A DNA stretch of 13,671 bases, taken from contig DATIER010000107.1 of NCBI GenBank assembly GCA_035455605.1, positions 1-13,671 of the forward strand, in the 5' to 3' direction. The DNA comes from AC-32 sp035455605 (GTDB taxonomy: Bacteria > Actinomycetota > Thermoleophilia > Gaiellales > Gaiellaceae). Below, one piece after another: positions 7,440 through 13,109 of the stretch. The position numbers and the translations under genes are program-made. Under the pieces are notes generated by a model that searched no databases, was not told the origin of the DNA, and worked only from the letters and a program-made list of their open reading frames with translations. Within the stretch, counting starts at the first letter, position 1, and the number at the start of each line of letters is the position of its first letter.

Positions 7440-8897
7440 GTGCACCCGGGCACCGCCCTGCTGCTCGTCGGCGCCGTCCTCGCCGCGAGCATCGCCGTCG
7501 CGCTCGTCGCGGCGCGCACCGGGCTTCCGGTGCTCGTCGCCTTCCTCGGGCTCGGGATGCTGCTCGGCTCCGACGGCCCGGGCGGGATCGACTTCGACAA
7601 CGCCGTCCTCGCGCGGCGCGTCGGGACGATCGGCCTCGGGCTGATCCTGTACGAGGGCGGGCTGCAGACGTCCTGGCGGCGCCTGCGCGAGGTCGCAGCC
7701 CCGGCGGCGCTGTTGAGCACGGTCGGCGTGGTGGTGACGATGCTGATCACCGGCCTCGGCGCCCGCTGGCTCTTCGACCTCTCGTGGCTGGAGGCGATGC
7801 TGCTCGGCGCGGTCGTCGCCTCGACCGACGCGGCCGCGGTGTTCGCGACGCTGCGCTTCACGCACATCCGACGCCGGCTGGCGCGAACGCTGGAGGCGGA
7901 GTCGGGCGGGAACGACCCGATGGCGATCGCGCTCACGCTCGGGTTGATCGCGTGGATCGAGCGTCCGCACTCGTACGGGCTCGCCGATCTCGCGCTGCTG
8001 GTCGTCCGGCAGCTGGGCCTGGGGCTCGTCGTCGGCGTGGCGCTCGGGGCGGTCGCCACCTACGTCTTCGCGCGGATCCCGCGCTCCGTCGGCGCCTTCG
8101 CCCCGGTCGCTTCGCTCGCCGCGGCCGCGCTCGCGTTCGGGGCCGCGGACGTGATCGGCGGCAGCGGCTTCCTCGCCGTCTACCTCGTCGGCCTCGCCGT
8201 GGGCAGCACGCCGTCGCGCTACCGGCGGCAGCTCGTCGCCTTCCACGAGGGGATCGCGTTCGTGGCGCAGGTGGTGCTGTTCGTGGTGCTCGGCCTGCTC
8301 GTCTTCCCGCACGACCTGCCCGGCGTCGCGCTCAGCGGGCTGGCGATCGCCGTCATCCTCGCGTTCGTCGCGCGCCCGGTCGCCGTCTGGGTCTCGACCG
8401 CGTTCTCGGACTACACGCACCCCGAGCGCCTGCTGCTCGGCTGGGCCGGCCTGCGCGGCGCCGTGCCGATCGTGCTCGCGACGTTCGCCCTCTCCTCCGA
8501 CGTGCCGCACAAGGAGACCGTCTTCAACGCCGTCTTCTTCGTCGTGCTGGTGTCGGCGGTCGCGCAGGGGACGACGCTCGAGCCGCTCGCGCGCCGGCTC
8601 GGGCTCGTCTCGGCGGCGCCGCCCGTGCCGGAGGCGCCGCTCGAGGTGCCGCCGAGCAGCGAGCTCGAGCTCGTCGACTTCGCGGTCGGGCCGGACCACG
8701 CGGTGAGCGGCTCGGCCGTGCGCGAGCTCGGCCTGCCGCGCGACGCGCTGATCGCCGTCGTCAACCGCGACGGCCGGGCGATCCCGCCGCGCGGGAGCAC
8801 CGTGGTCGAGGCCGGCGACCGGCTGTTCGTGCTCGTCCCGCGCGGGAGCCGGGCCGACCTCGAGGACGTCTTCCTGCGCTGGCGCCGGCGCGTCTAG
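7440..8897 (+). CDS. CPA1 family K+(Na+)/H+ antiporter, NhaP2/CvrA type, with RCK_C domain
   Basis: A 485-aa inner-membrane cation/proton antiporter that exchanges K+ or Na+ for H+ and helps volume and pH balance. The N-terminal half matches NhaP2 closely: GLPVLVAFLGLGMLLGSDGP, GGIDFDN, ASTDAAAVF with Asp130, and LEAESGGNDPMAI with the Asn158-Asp159 pair expected in electroneutral CPA1 exchangers. About 12 hydrophobic helices end near residue 390. Residues about 405-480 (LELVDFAV to DLEDVF) form a TrkA_C/RCK_C ligand-binding domain. It is about 90 residues shorter than the E. coli protein, which to my memory continues with a further C-terminal domain. I chose GTG at 7440, the first plausible start before helix 1. 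GGAGG lies only one base upstream, so initiation may be leaderless. It is divergent from the MFS gene, and its stop interlocks with the convergent CoA-transferase. Confidence 0.93.
   Translation: MHPGTALLLVGAVLAASIAVALVAARTGLPVLVAFLGLGMLLGSDGPGGIDFDNAVLARRVGTIGLGLILYEGGLQTSWRRLREVAAPAALLSTVGVVVTMLITGLGARWLFDLSWLEAMLLGAVVASTDAAAVFATLRFTHIRRRLARTLEAESGGNDPMAIALTLGLIAWIERPHSYGLADLALLVVRQLGLGLVVGVALGAVATYVFARIPRSVGAFAPVASLAAAALAFGAADVIGGSGFLAVYLVGLAVGSTPSRYRRQLVAFHEGIAFVAQVVLFVVLGLLVFPHDLPGVALSGLAIAVILAFVARPVAVWVSTAFSDYTHPERLLLGWAGLRGAVPIVLATFALSSDVPHKETVFNAVFFVVLVSAVAQGTTLEPLARRLGLVSAAPPVPEAPLEVPPSSELELVDFAVGPDHAVSGSAVRELGLPRDALIAVVNRDGRAIPPRGSTVVEAGDRLFVLVPRGSRADLEDVFLRWRRRV
8894..8897. other. 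Interlocked convergent stop codons (CTAG)
   Basis: The palindrome CTAG at 8894-8897 supplies TAG to the antiporter on the plus strand (8895-8897) and TAG to the CoA-transferase on the minus strand (8896-8894). The two genes meet with a 4-base overlap and no room for a terminator between them. Confidence 0.95.
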
Positions 8898-9988
8898 GCC
8901 AGAGCCTCGATCTGGTCCTCCGCGTAGCCGGCCTCGGCGAGCACCTCGCGCGTGTGCTCGCCGAGCAGCGGCGGCGGCCGCGTGGCGGCCCCGAGCGGCG
9001 ACGGCACGAGCGGGAGCCTCCCGGCCGCCGGATGGTCGACCGCGAACGTGTGGCCGGCGAGCGCGTCGAGGACGCCGCGGACCTTGGCGACCGGGACGCC
9101 CGCCGCCTCGAGCCGCTCGACCCACTCGTCGGCGCCGCGGGCCGCGAAGACGCGCGCGAGCTCGCCCACCAGCTCGTCCCGGTGCTCGACCCGCGCGCGG
9201 TTGGTCGCGAAGCGGGCGTCGGCGGCGAGGTCGGGCCGCTCGAGCGCGGTGCACAGACGCCGGTAGAGGCCGTCGTTCGCCCCGCCGACGACGATCGTCG
9301 CGTCGGCGGTGCGGAACGTCTGGTACGGGACGATGCTCGCGTGGGCGTTGCCCTGGCGGCCTGGCTCCTCGCCGGTCACCAGTGCGTTCTGGGCCAGGTT
9401 GACGAGCGCCGAACGGGCAGTGTCCGCCAGCGAGATCTCGATCCGGCGGCCGCCGCCCTCGAGCAGCGCGGAGAGGATCGCCGCCGCGGCCGCGTAGCCC
9501 GCGAGCACGTCGACAACCGCGACGCCGACCTTCGTCGGCTCGCCGTCGACGGCCCCGGTGACCGCCATCAGGCCGCCGTCCGCCTGAACCATGAAGTCGT
9601 AGCCGGGCCGCTCGTCGCCGTAGCCAGTGATCGAGCAGTAGACGAGCCTCGGGTTCTCGCGCGCGAGACGCTCGTGGCCCGCGCCCAGCCGCTCCGCGGT
9701 GCCGGGCCGGAAGTTCTCGACCACGACGTCCGCGTCGCGTGCCAGTCGCAGCAGCACGTCCTGCGCCTCCGGCCGTGCCAGGTCGAGCGCGACGCTTCGC
9801 TTGCCGCGATTGACCGACAGGAAGTAGGCCGACTCGCCGCCGGCGTACGGCGGCCCCCACGAGCGCGTCTCGTCTCCCTCGCCGGGACGCTCGACCTTGA
9901 TCACGTCCGCGCCGAGGTCGGCGAGCAGCATCGTGCAGTACGGCCCGGCGAGCACGCGCGAGAGGTCGAGGACGCGGATCACGGGCAC
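8894..9988 (-). CDS. Class III (CaiB/BaiF) CoA-transferase
   Basis: A 364-aa cytosolic enzyme that moves coenzyme A between carboxylic acids, as in formyl-, carnitine- or succinyl-CoA transfer. The N-terminal VLDLSRVLAGPYCTMLLADL and GADVIKVERPGEGDETRSWG are family hallmarks, followed by NRGKRSVALDL, ENFRPG and YCSITGYG. Asp160 in VGVAVVDVLAGY aligns with the catalytic aspartate that forms the acyl anhydride in this family. DFMVQADGGLMAVTG is also typical. The length is a little under the usual 380-400 residues but both halves of the fold are present. The acyl donor and acceptor cannot be told; no acyl-CoA dehydrogenase or hydratase lies nearby. Start is GTG at 9988; a second GTG two codons on (9982) is possible. 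No Shine-Dalgarno sequence is seen, but TACGAT lies six bases ahead. Confidence 0.93.
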   Translation of the reverse strand: MPVIRVLDLSRVLAGPYCTMLLADLGADVIKVERPGEGDETRSWGPPYAGGESAYFLSVNRGKRSVALDLARPEAQDVLLRLARDADVVVENFRPGTAERLGAGHERLARENPRLVYCSITGYGDERPGYDFMVQADGGLMAVTGAVDGEPTKVGVAVVDVLAGYAAAAAILSALLEGGGRRIEISLADTARSALVNLAQNALVTGEEPGRQGNAHASIVPYQTFRTADATIVVGGANDGLYRRLCTALERPDLAADARFATNRARVEHRDELVGELARVFAARGADEWVERLEAAGVPVAKVRGVLDALAGHTFAVDHPAAGRLPLVPSPLGAATRPPPLLGEHTREVLAEAGYAEDQIEALA

Positions 9989-9994
9989 GCGCCG

Positions 9995-10000
9995 ATCGTA
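9995..10000 (-). promoter_or_regulatory. Candidate -10 for the CoA-transferase (leaderless)
   Basis: The minus strand has TACGAT, then CGGCGC, then GTG at 9988. This TAnnnT hexamer with a six-base gap fits transcription starting at the start codon itself. No -35 match stands out. The gap between this gene and the small upstream ORF is only 45 bp, so co-transcription with the upstream genes is also possible. Confidence 0.4.
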
Positions 10001-10033
10001 AAGCGGTGCCTTGCCGCGCGCGCAGCCGCGACG

Positions 10034-10237
10034 CTACCGGGGCGGCGCTTCGTGCCCGCGCTCGGCGAGCAGCGCCCGCGAGAGCTCCGTCTGCCAGTAG
10101 ACGATGCTGCGCCGGTTCGCCTCCAGCAGCCCGGCCTCCGCCGGCGCGCTGCGCAGGCGCTGCCGCTGGAGCACGAGGTCGTCGAGGATCTCCCTGATCC
10201 TCGCCGGCCGCAGCTCGCGCAATTCCTCCGTCGCCAT
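10034..10237 (-). CDS. Small hypothetical protein, helical, 67 aa
   Basis: I do not recognise a named family. The 67-residue product is charged, predicted mostly helical and soluble. REILDDLVLQRQRLRS is a likely amphipathic helix and ANRRSIVYWQTELSRALLAE a second. It has no cysteines, signal peptide or membrane segment. It is accepted as real because the ATG at 10237 is preceded by a strong ribosome site (GAGGGAGG, with GAGGG six bases away), the codon usage matches neighbours, and the hydrophobic spacing is protein-like. A GTG immediately upstream (10240) is a less likely start. It lies between the zinc-ribbon gene and the CoA-transferase on the same strand, 81 and 45 bp away. Function unknown. 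Confidence 0.65.
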   Translation of the reverse strand: MATEELRELRPARIREILDDLVLQRQRLRSAPAEAGLLEANRRSIVYWQTELSRALLAERGHEAPPR

Positions 10238-10318
10238 CACCCTCCCTCGTGGCGAAACGTGCCCTGCGCTAGTTGTGCCGCGGCGGAGACGGCAACGCCA
10301 CTGACCGTGCGGAGGGAC

Positions 10319-10489
10319 CTAGTGCGGGTCGAACTCGCGGTGCGCGCAGACCGGGCAGTACGGCACGACGTTCGGCGGCTCGTCCGAGTCGAGGTAGAGC
10401 CGCCAGCGCTCGGCCGGGTCGAGCCACATGCGCCCGCACTCCTGGCAGACGATCAGCGGTTGGTGGAGGGCGATCTCGTCCGTGTCCAC
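10319..10489 (-). CDS. Small zinc-ribbon protein, 56 aa
   Basis: I found this by translating the minus strand of the 300-bp stretch between the GNAT and the small helical protein. The 56-residue product has two CxxC pairs, Cys15/Cys18 (VCQECGRMW) and Cys45/Cys48 (YCPVCAHREF), separated by LDPAERWRLYLDSDEPP. Two such knuckles about 26 residues apart would bind one zinc ion as a rubredoxin-like ribbon. No DNA-binding or enzymatic domain is attached, so its role (nucleic-acid or protein binding, or zinc buffering) is unknown. GTG at 10489 is the only usable start before the first CxxC; its ribosome site is poor, with an AGGAG about 30 bases upstream too far away to serve. It lies 53 bp after the GNAT gene on the same strand. 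Confidence 0.72.
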   Translation of the reverse strand: MDTDEIALHQPLIVCQECGRMWLDPAERWRLYLDSDEPPNVVPYCPVCAHREFDPH

Positions 10490-10525
10490 GAAGGTCTTTT
10501 CGACAGAAGCGCCGCGGGGTACTCC

Positions 10526-10544
10526 TAGACCTTCGGGCAGTCTA
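10526..10544 (-). other. Short hairpin at the end of the GNAT gene
   Basis: TAGAC (10526-10530) and GTCTA (10540-10544) form a 5-bp inverted repeat around a 9-base loop that starts at the GNAT stop codon TAG. The stem is short and there is no T-tract, so it is at most a weak pause or mRNA-end signal. On the minus strand TAGACT also looks like a -10 hexamer for the zinc-ribbon gene. Confidence 0.3.
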
Positions 10545-10835
10545 ACCGGGGCGCAAGCCTTCGTACTCGGGGTGCAGCCGCATGAAGTGGGCGACGAACG
10601 GGCACAGCGGGTCGACCTCGAGGCCGCGCTCCCGCGCGTCGTCGAGCGCGGCCCGCGCCAGCTGTGTCCCGAAGCCGCGCCCCTCGTACTCGTCCCCCAC
10701 CTCGGTGTGCGTGATCACGATCCCGCCCTCGCGCGGGCGGTAGTCGGCGAACCCGATCAACTCGTCGCCCTTGCGGAGCTCGTAGCGGCTCCGCTCGGGC
10801 CGGCGCTCGACGTGGAGGTCGTCCATCGCGGGCAT
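10542..10835 (-). CDS. GNAT-family N-acetyltransferase, short YjdJ-like type
   Basis: A 97-aa one-domain acetyl-CoA-dependent acetyltransferase of the small class (Pfam Acetyltransf_CG as I recall it). The core signature is intact: ITHTEVGDEYEGRGFGTQLA contains the acetyl-CoA pyrophosphate loop (GRGFGTQL, the Q/RxxGxG/A-like P-loop), followed by the helix ARAALDDARERGLEV and the DPLCPFVAHFMRLHPEY terminal strand-helix. The N-terminal SRYELRKGDELIGFADYR strands are also typical. The acceptor is unknown. Two starts are possible, ATG at 10835 and ATG at 10826; neither has a Shine-Dalgarno sequence, and the second fits the usual family length. It is 16 bp after the VOC gene stop, on the same strand, so co-transcription is likely. 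Confidence 0.9.
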   Translation of the reverse strand: MPAMDDLHVERRPERSRYELRKGDELIGFADYRPREGGIVITHTEVGDEYEGRGFGTQLARAALDDARERGLEVDPLCPFVAHFMRLHPEYEGLRPG

Positions 10836-10851
10836 TGTGCCCGCGCGGGCG

Positions 10852-11325
10852 CTACGCCGAACCCGCCGCCCGCTCGAGCTCGGCGACCTCGAGCTTGCCC
10901 ATCTTCAGCATCGCCGCCATCACGCGCTGCGCCTTCTCCCGGTCGGGATCGGAGAGCAGCTCCGGCAGCCGCTTCGGGACGACCTGCCACGAGAGCCCGA
11001 AGCGGTCCTTGAGCCACCCGCACGGGCCGTGCTCCCCGCCCGCGCCGAGCTTCTCCCAGTAGTGGTCGACCTCGTCCTGGTCCTCGCAGTCGATCGAGAA
11101 CGAGAACGCCTCGCTGTGCTCGAAGTCGGGCCCGCCGTTGAGCGCGACCACGCGCTGCCCGTCGAGCTCGAAACTGACCGTCATCGCGAGGCCCTCTTCA
11201 CGCGGGCCGGCCGAGCCGTAGCGCGTGACCTCGAGGATGCGCGAGTTCGGGAAGACGGAGGTGTAGAGCTCGGCCGCCTGCTCGCTCTCGGTGTCGAACC
11301 ACAGGAAGGGAGTGACCTTCGGCAT
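10852..11325 (-). CDS. VOC-superfamily protein, PhnB/3-dmu-9 3-mt-like
   Basis: A 157-aa soluble protein of the glyoxalase/bleomycin-resistance/dioxygenase (VOC) superfamily. It starts MPKVTPFLWFDTESEQAAEL, continues YTSVFPNSRILEVTRYG, and has ALNGGPDFEHSEAFSFSI, then DEVDHYWEKL and CGWLKDRFGLSWQVVP: the order typical of the PhnB-like domain once named 3-demethylubiquinone-9 3-methyltransferase. Members have no firmly assigned general reaction, so the old name should not be taken as function. The C-terminal helix MAAMLKMGKLEVAELERA is common in actinobacterial and proteobacterial members. ATG at 11325 has a good ribosome site (AAAGGA, seven bases ahead). It heads a possible VOC-GNAT transcription unit. 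Confidence 0.93.
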   Translation of the reverse strand: MPKVTPFLWFDTESEQAAELYTSVFPNSRILEVTRYGSAGPREEGLAMTVSFELDGQRVVALNGGPDFEHSEAFSFSIDCEDQDEVDHYWEKLGAGGEHGPCGWLKDRFGLSWQVVPKRLPELLSDPDREKAQRVMAAMLKMGKLEVAELERAAGSA

Positions 11326-11369
11326 CGCGTCGTCCTTTCGTCGGGAGCTGTGTCTACGGGAGCAGACGC

Positions 11370-11401
11370 CGGCGCCGGGCGAAAGTCATCGCCCGGCGCC
11401 G
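11370..11401 (-). terminator. Strong GC hairpin, probable terminator of the MFS/61-aa operon
   Basis: CGGCGCCGGGCGA (11370-11382) is the exact reverse complement of TCGCCCGGCGCCG (11389-11401), giving a perfect 13-bp stem with a six-base loop. The loop holds the stop codon of the 61-aa ORF (TGA at 11388-11386). No T-tract follows on the minus strand, so this is not a textbook intrinsic terminator, but GC-rich actinobacteria often use such stems. It separates the exporter unit from the VOC gene. Confidence 0.7.
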
Positions 11402-11571
11402 CGCGCGTAGTCGGCCAGCTGCTCGCGGACGCGGTCGATCTCGGCCGCGTACATCGCGAGCTCGGACTCGTCGGCGCCGCCCCGCTCGCGCACGCCCTGG
11501 ACGAGCACCAGCCCCTTGAGGTGCAGGACGAGGTCGTCGAGCTCGCGGAACTCCCGGACGGCGGCGCTCAC
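11386..11571 (-). CDS. 61-aa hypothetical protein coupled to the DHA2 exporter
   Basis: No family recognised. The 61-residue product (VSAAVREFRELDDLVLHLKG at the start, then ESELAMYAAEIDRVREQLAD) is charged and probably two amphipathic helices separated by a glycine-containing turn (RERGGADES). It has no cysteine, signal or membrane helix. Translation is set by a GTGA overlap with the exporter stop (11568-11571), with GAGGAGG four bases ahead inside the exporter's last codons, so it is clearly placed to be co-translated. The stop codon sits in the loop of the 13-bp hairpin at 11370-11401. A small helical partner or modulator of the exporter is possible but unproven. Confidence 0.7.
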   Translation of the reverse strand: MSAAVREFRELDDLVLHLKGLVLVQGVRERGGADESELAMYAAEIDRVREQLADYARGAGR

Positions 11572-13034
11572 GCCGCCTCCTCGAGAACCGAGAGCTCGGG
11601 CTCCGGGACGACCTCGTCCTGCGGTGCCCGCGCCGGCTTGACGAGCGTGATCGCGATCAGCAGTCCGAGCACGAGCAGCCCGGTCAGGGCGTAGAGCCCG
11701 GTCTGGAAGCCGTGGTCGAGCGCGGCGCCGCTCGCGGCGGAGACGCCGTTGGCGCTCGCGAACGAGCTCGACGAGGTGGCGGCGATCGCGCTGACGGCCG
11801 CCAGCCCGACCGCGCCGCCGATCTGCCGGCTCGTGTTCACGAGGCCGGAGGCGACGCCGGCGTCTGCCCGCTCGACGCCGCTCAGGCTCGCGATCGTGAC
11901 GGGCACGAACGACATGCCCATGCCGGCGCCGCCGAGGACGAAGGCGGGGAAGAGATCCCAGAAGTAGTGGCCCTCGACCGGCAGGCGGGTCAGCCACGCG
12001 ACCGAGAGCACGCTCGCGAGCAGCCCCGCCGCGAGCGTCGGCCGGACGCCGATCCGCGTCACGATCATCTGCGCGAGGTTGGAGACGACGACCACGGTGA
12101 GCGCGAAGCCGCTGAACGCGACCCCGCTCTCGATCGCCGAGTAGTCGAGGACGTCCTGCAGGTACAGCGTCAGTAGGAAGAACTCGGAGAACGCGACCGC
12201 GCCGACGATCGCCATCGCCGCGTTGGCGCCGGTGAGCGTTCCCGAGCGGAAGATCCGCAGCGGCAGCAGCGGCGCGGGCGAGCGCAGCTCGATCGCGACG
12301 AATGCGGCGACGAGCAGCGCCGAGACGCCGAAGAGCGTCAGCGTCACGGGCGCGGTCCAGCCGTCGGTCGTCGCGCGCGTGGTCGCGTACACGAGCAGCA
12401 TCAACCCGGCCGTGATCGACACGGCGCCGGGGACGTCGAAGTGGCTCCGCGCGGAGCGCGCGCCCGCGGTCAGCAGCACCGGCGCGAGCGCGATCGCCGC
12501 GAGGCCGACGGGGACGTTGATGAAGAAGACCCACGACCAGCTCAGGTACGAGGTCAGCACGCCGCCGAGCAGCACGCCGACCGCGGCGCCGCTGCCCGAG
12601 GCCGCGCCGTAGATGCCGAGCGCGAGGTTGCGCTCGCGGCCCTCGGCGAAGGTCGTCATCAGCAGCGAGAGCGCCGCCGGCGCGAGCAGCGCCCCGCCGA
12701 GGCCCTGCACCGCCCGGAAGGCGATCAGCGACGCCTCCGACCACGCGAGCCCGCAGAGGAGCGAGCTGGCGGTGAAGAGCGCGAGCCCGCCCACGAACAG
12801 GCGCCTGCGCCCGAGCACGTCCGCGAGCCTGCCGCCGAGCAGCAGCACGCCCCCGAACATGATCGCGTAGGCCGAGATCACCCACTGCAGGCTCGCCTGC
12901 GAGAAGTCGAGATCGGACTTGATCGACGGCAGCGCGACGTTCACGATCGCGACGTCGAGGATGACCATGAACTGCGCGGTGACGATCAGGGCTAGTGCGC
13001 TCCAGCGGCGGTCTGTCCGGACTGCGTCCCCCAT
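11568..13034 (-). CDS. DHA2-family (EmrB/QacA-like) MFS multidrug exporter
   Basis: A 488-aa 14-TM proton-driven exporter. Helix 1 contains FMVILDVAIVNVALPSI with the conserved Asp27. Motif A GGRLADVLGRRRLF spans residues 67-80, and RAVQGLGGALLAP (107-119) and the SWSWVFFINVPVGL stretch after helix 5 are standard for the family. It ends in a short acidic tail (PEPELSVLEEAA). The ATG at 13034 has the best ribosome site in the window (AGGAAGGA at 13049-13042, seven bases ahead). It is divergent from a MarR gene with an inverted repeat between them, the standard layout for a MarR-repressed drug exporter. The drug range is unknown. The stop overlaps the 61-aa ORF. Confidence 0.95.
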   Translation of the reverse strand: MGDAVRTDRRWSALALIVTAQFMVILDVAIVNVALPSIKSDLDFSQASLQWVISAYAIMFGGVLLLGGRLADVLGRRRLFVGGLALFTASSLLCGLAWSEASLIAFRAVQGLGGALLAPAALSLLMTTFAEGRERNLALGIYGAASGSGAAVGVLLGGVLTSYLSWSWVFFINVPVGLAAIALAPVLLTAGARSARSHFDVPGAVSITAGLMLLVYATTRATTDGWTAPVTLTLFGVSALLVAAFVAIELRSPAPLLPLRIFRSGTLTGANAAMAIVGAVAFSEFFLLTLYLQDVLDYSAIESGVAFSGFALTVVVVSNLAQMIVTRIGVRPTLAAGLLASVLSVAWLTRLPVEGHYFWDLFPAFVLGGAGMGMSFVPVTIASLSGVERADAGVASGLVNTSRQIGGAVGLAAVSAIAATSSSSFASANGVSAASGAALDHGFQTGLYALTGLLVLGLLIAITLVKPARAPQDEVVPEPELSVLEEAA

Positions 13035-13040
13035 GTGGTT

Positions 13041-13049
13041 GTCCTTCCT
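13041..13049 (-). promoter_or_regulatory. Strong Shine-Dalgarno of the DHA2 exporter
   Basis: The minus strand reads AGGAAGGAC ending six bases before the ATG at 13034. It contrasts with the weak or absent ribosome sites of the other unlinked genes here and confirms the chosen start. Confidence 0.8.
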
Positions 13050-13050
13050 A

Positions 13051-13071
13051 ATCGTTGGTTATGCCAACAAT
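13051..13071. promoter_or_regulatory. Probable MarR operator (imperfect inverted repeat)
   Basis: ATCGTTGG (13051-13058), then TTATG, then CCAACAAT (13064-13071) form two 8-base arms with a single mismatch around a 5-base spacer. MarR proteins typically bind 16-22-bp palindromes of this kind with TTG/CAA half-sites. It lies 17-37 bases upstream of the exporter ATG, so bound MarR would block exporter transcription, and about 40 bases upstream of the marR start. A TTGTTC/TAACCA pair with a 16-base spacer on the minus strand would put the exporter -10 inside it, though those hexamers are only moderate. Confidence 0.65.
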
Positions 13072-13096
13072 CTACCAGAACAACCTTTGAGTGCGC

Positions 13097-13102
13097 TACC
13101 CT
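13097..13102 (+). promoter_or_regulatory. Candidate -10 for marR (leaderless)
   Basis: TACCCT is followed by seven bases and then the ATG at 13110. There is no Shine-Dalgarno sequence upstream of that ATG (CTATTTGCG), so initiation at or next to the transcript 5' end is the simplest reading. TACCAG at 13073-13078, 18 bases upstream, is a poor -35. Confidence 0.45.
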
Positions 13103-13109
13103 ATTTGCG

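Noticed and set aside
7417..7452. Direct repeat ACCCGGGCA (7417-7425 and 7444-7452) around the antiporter start
   Set aside because: Nine G/C-rich bases, one copy within coding sequence; likely coincidence, no symmetric spacing with a promoter.
7281..9860. 859-codon minus-strand open frame across the antiporter and CoA-transferase
   Set aside because: Out of frame with the CoA-transferase and antisense to the antiporter; composition is of the shadow type.
9997..10003. CGTAAAG, a half-site like that of the MerR palindrome, before the CoA-transferase
   Set aside because: No second arm is present and seven matching bases are expected by chance.
10839..10850. 12-bp palindrome GCCCGCGCGGGC between the VOC and GNAT genes
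   Set aside because: Short and pure G/C; such palindromes are common at this composition and it has no loop suitable for a terminator.
13035..13109. Extension of the MarR reading frame upstream to 13035
   Set aside because: The extra 25 residues do not fit the family and overlap the exporter's ribosome site and the inverted-repeat operator.
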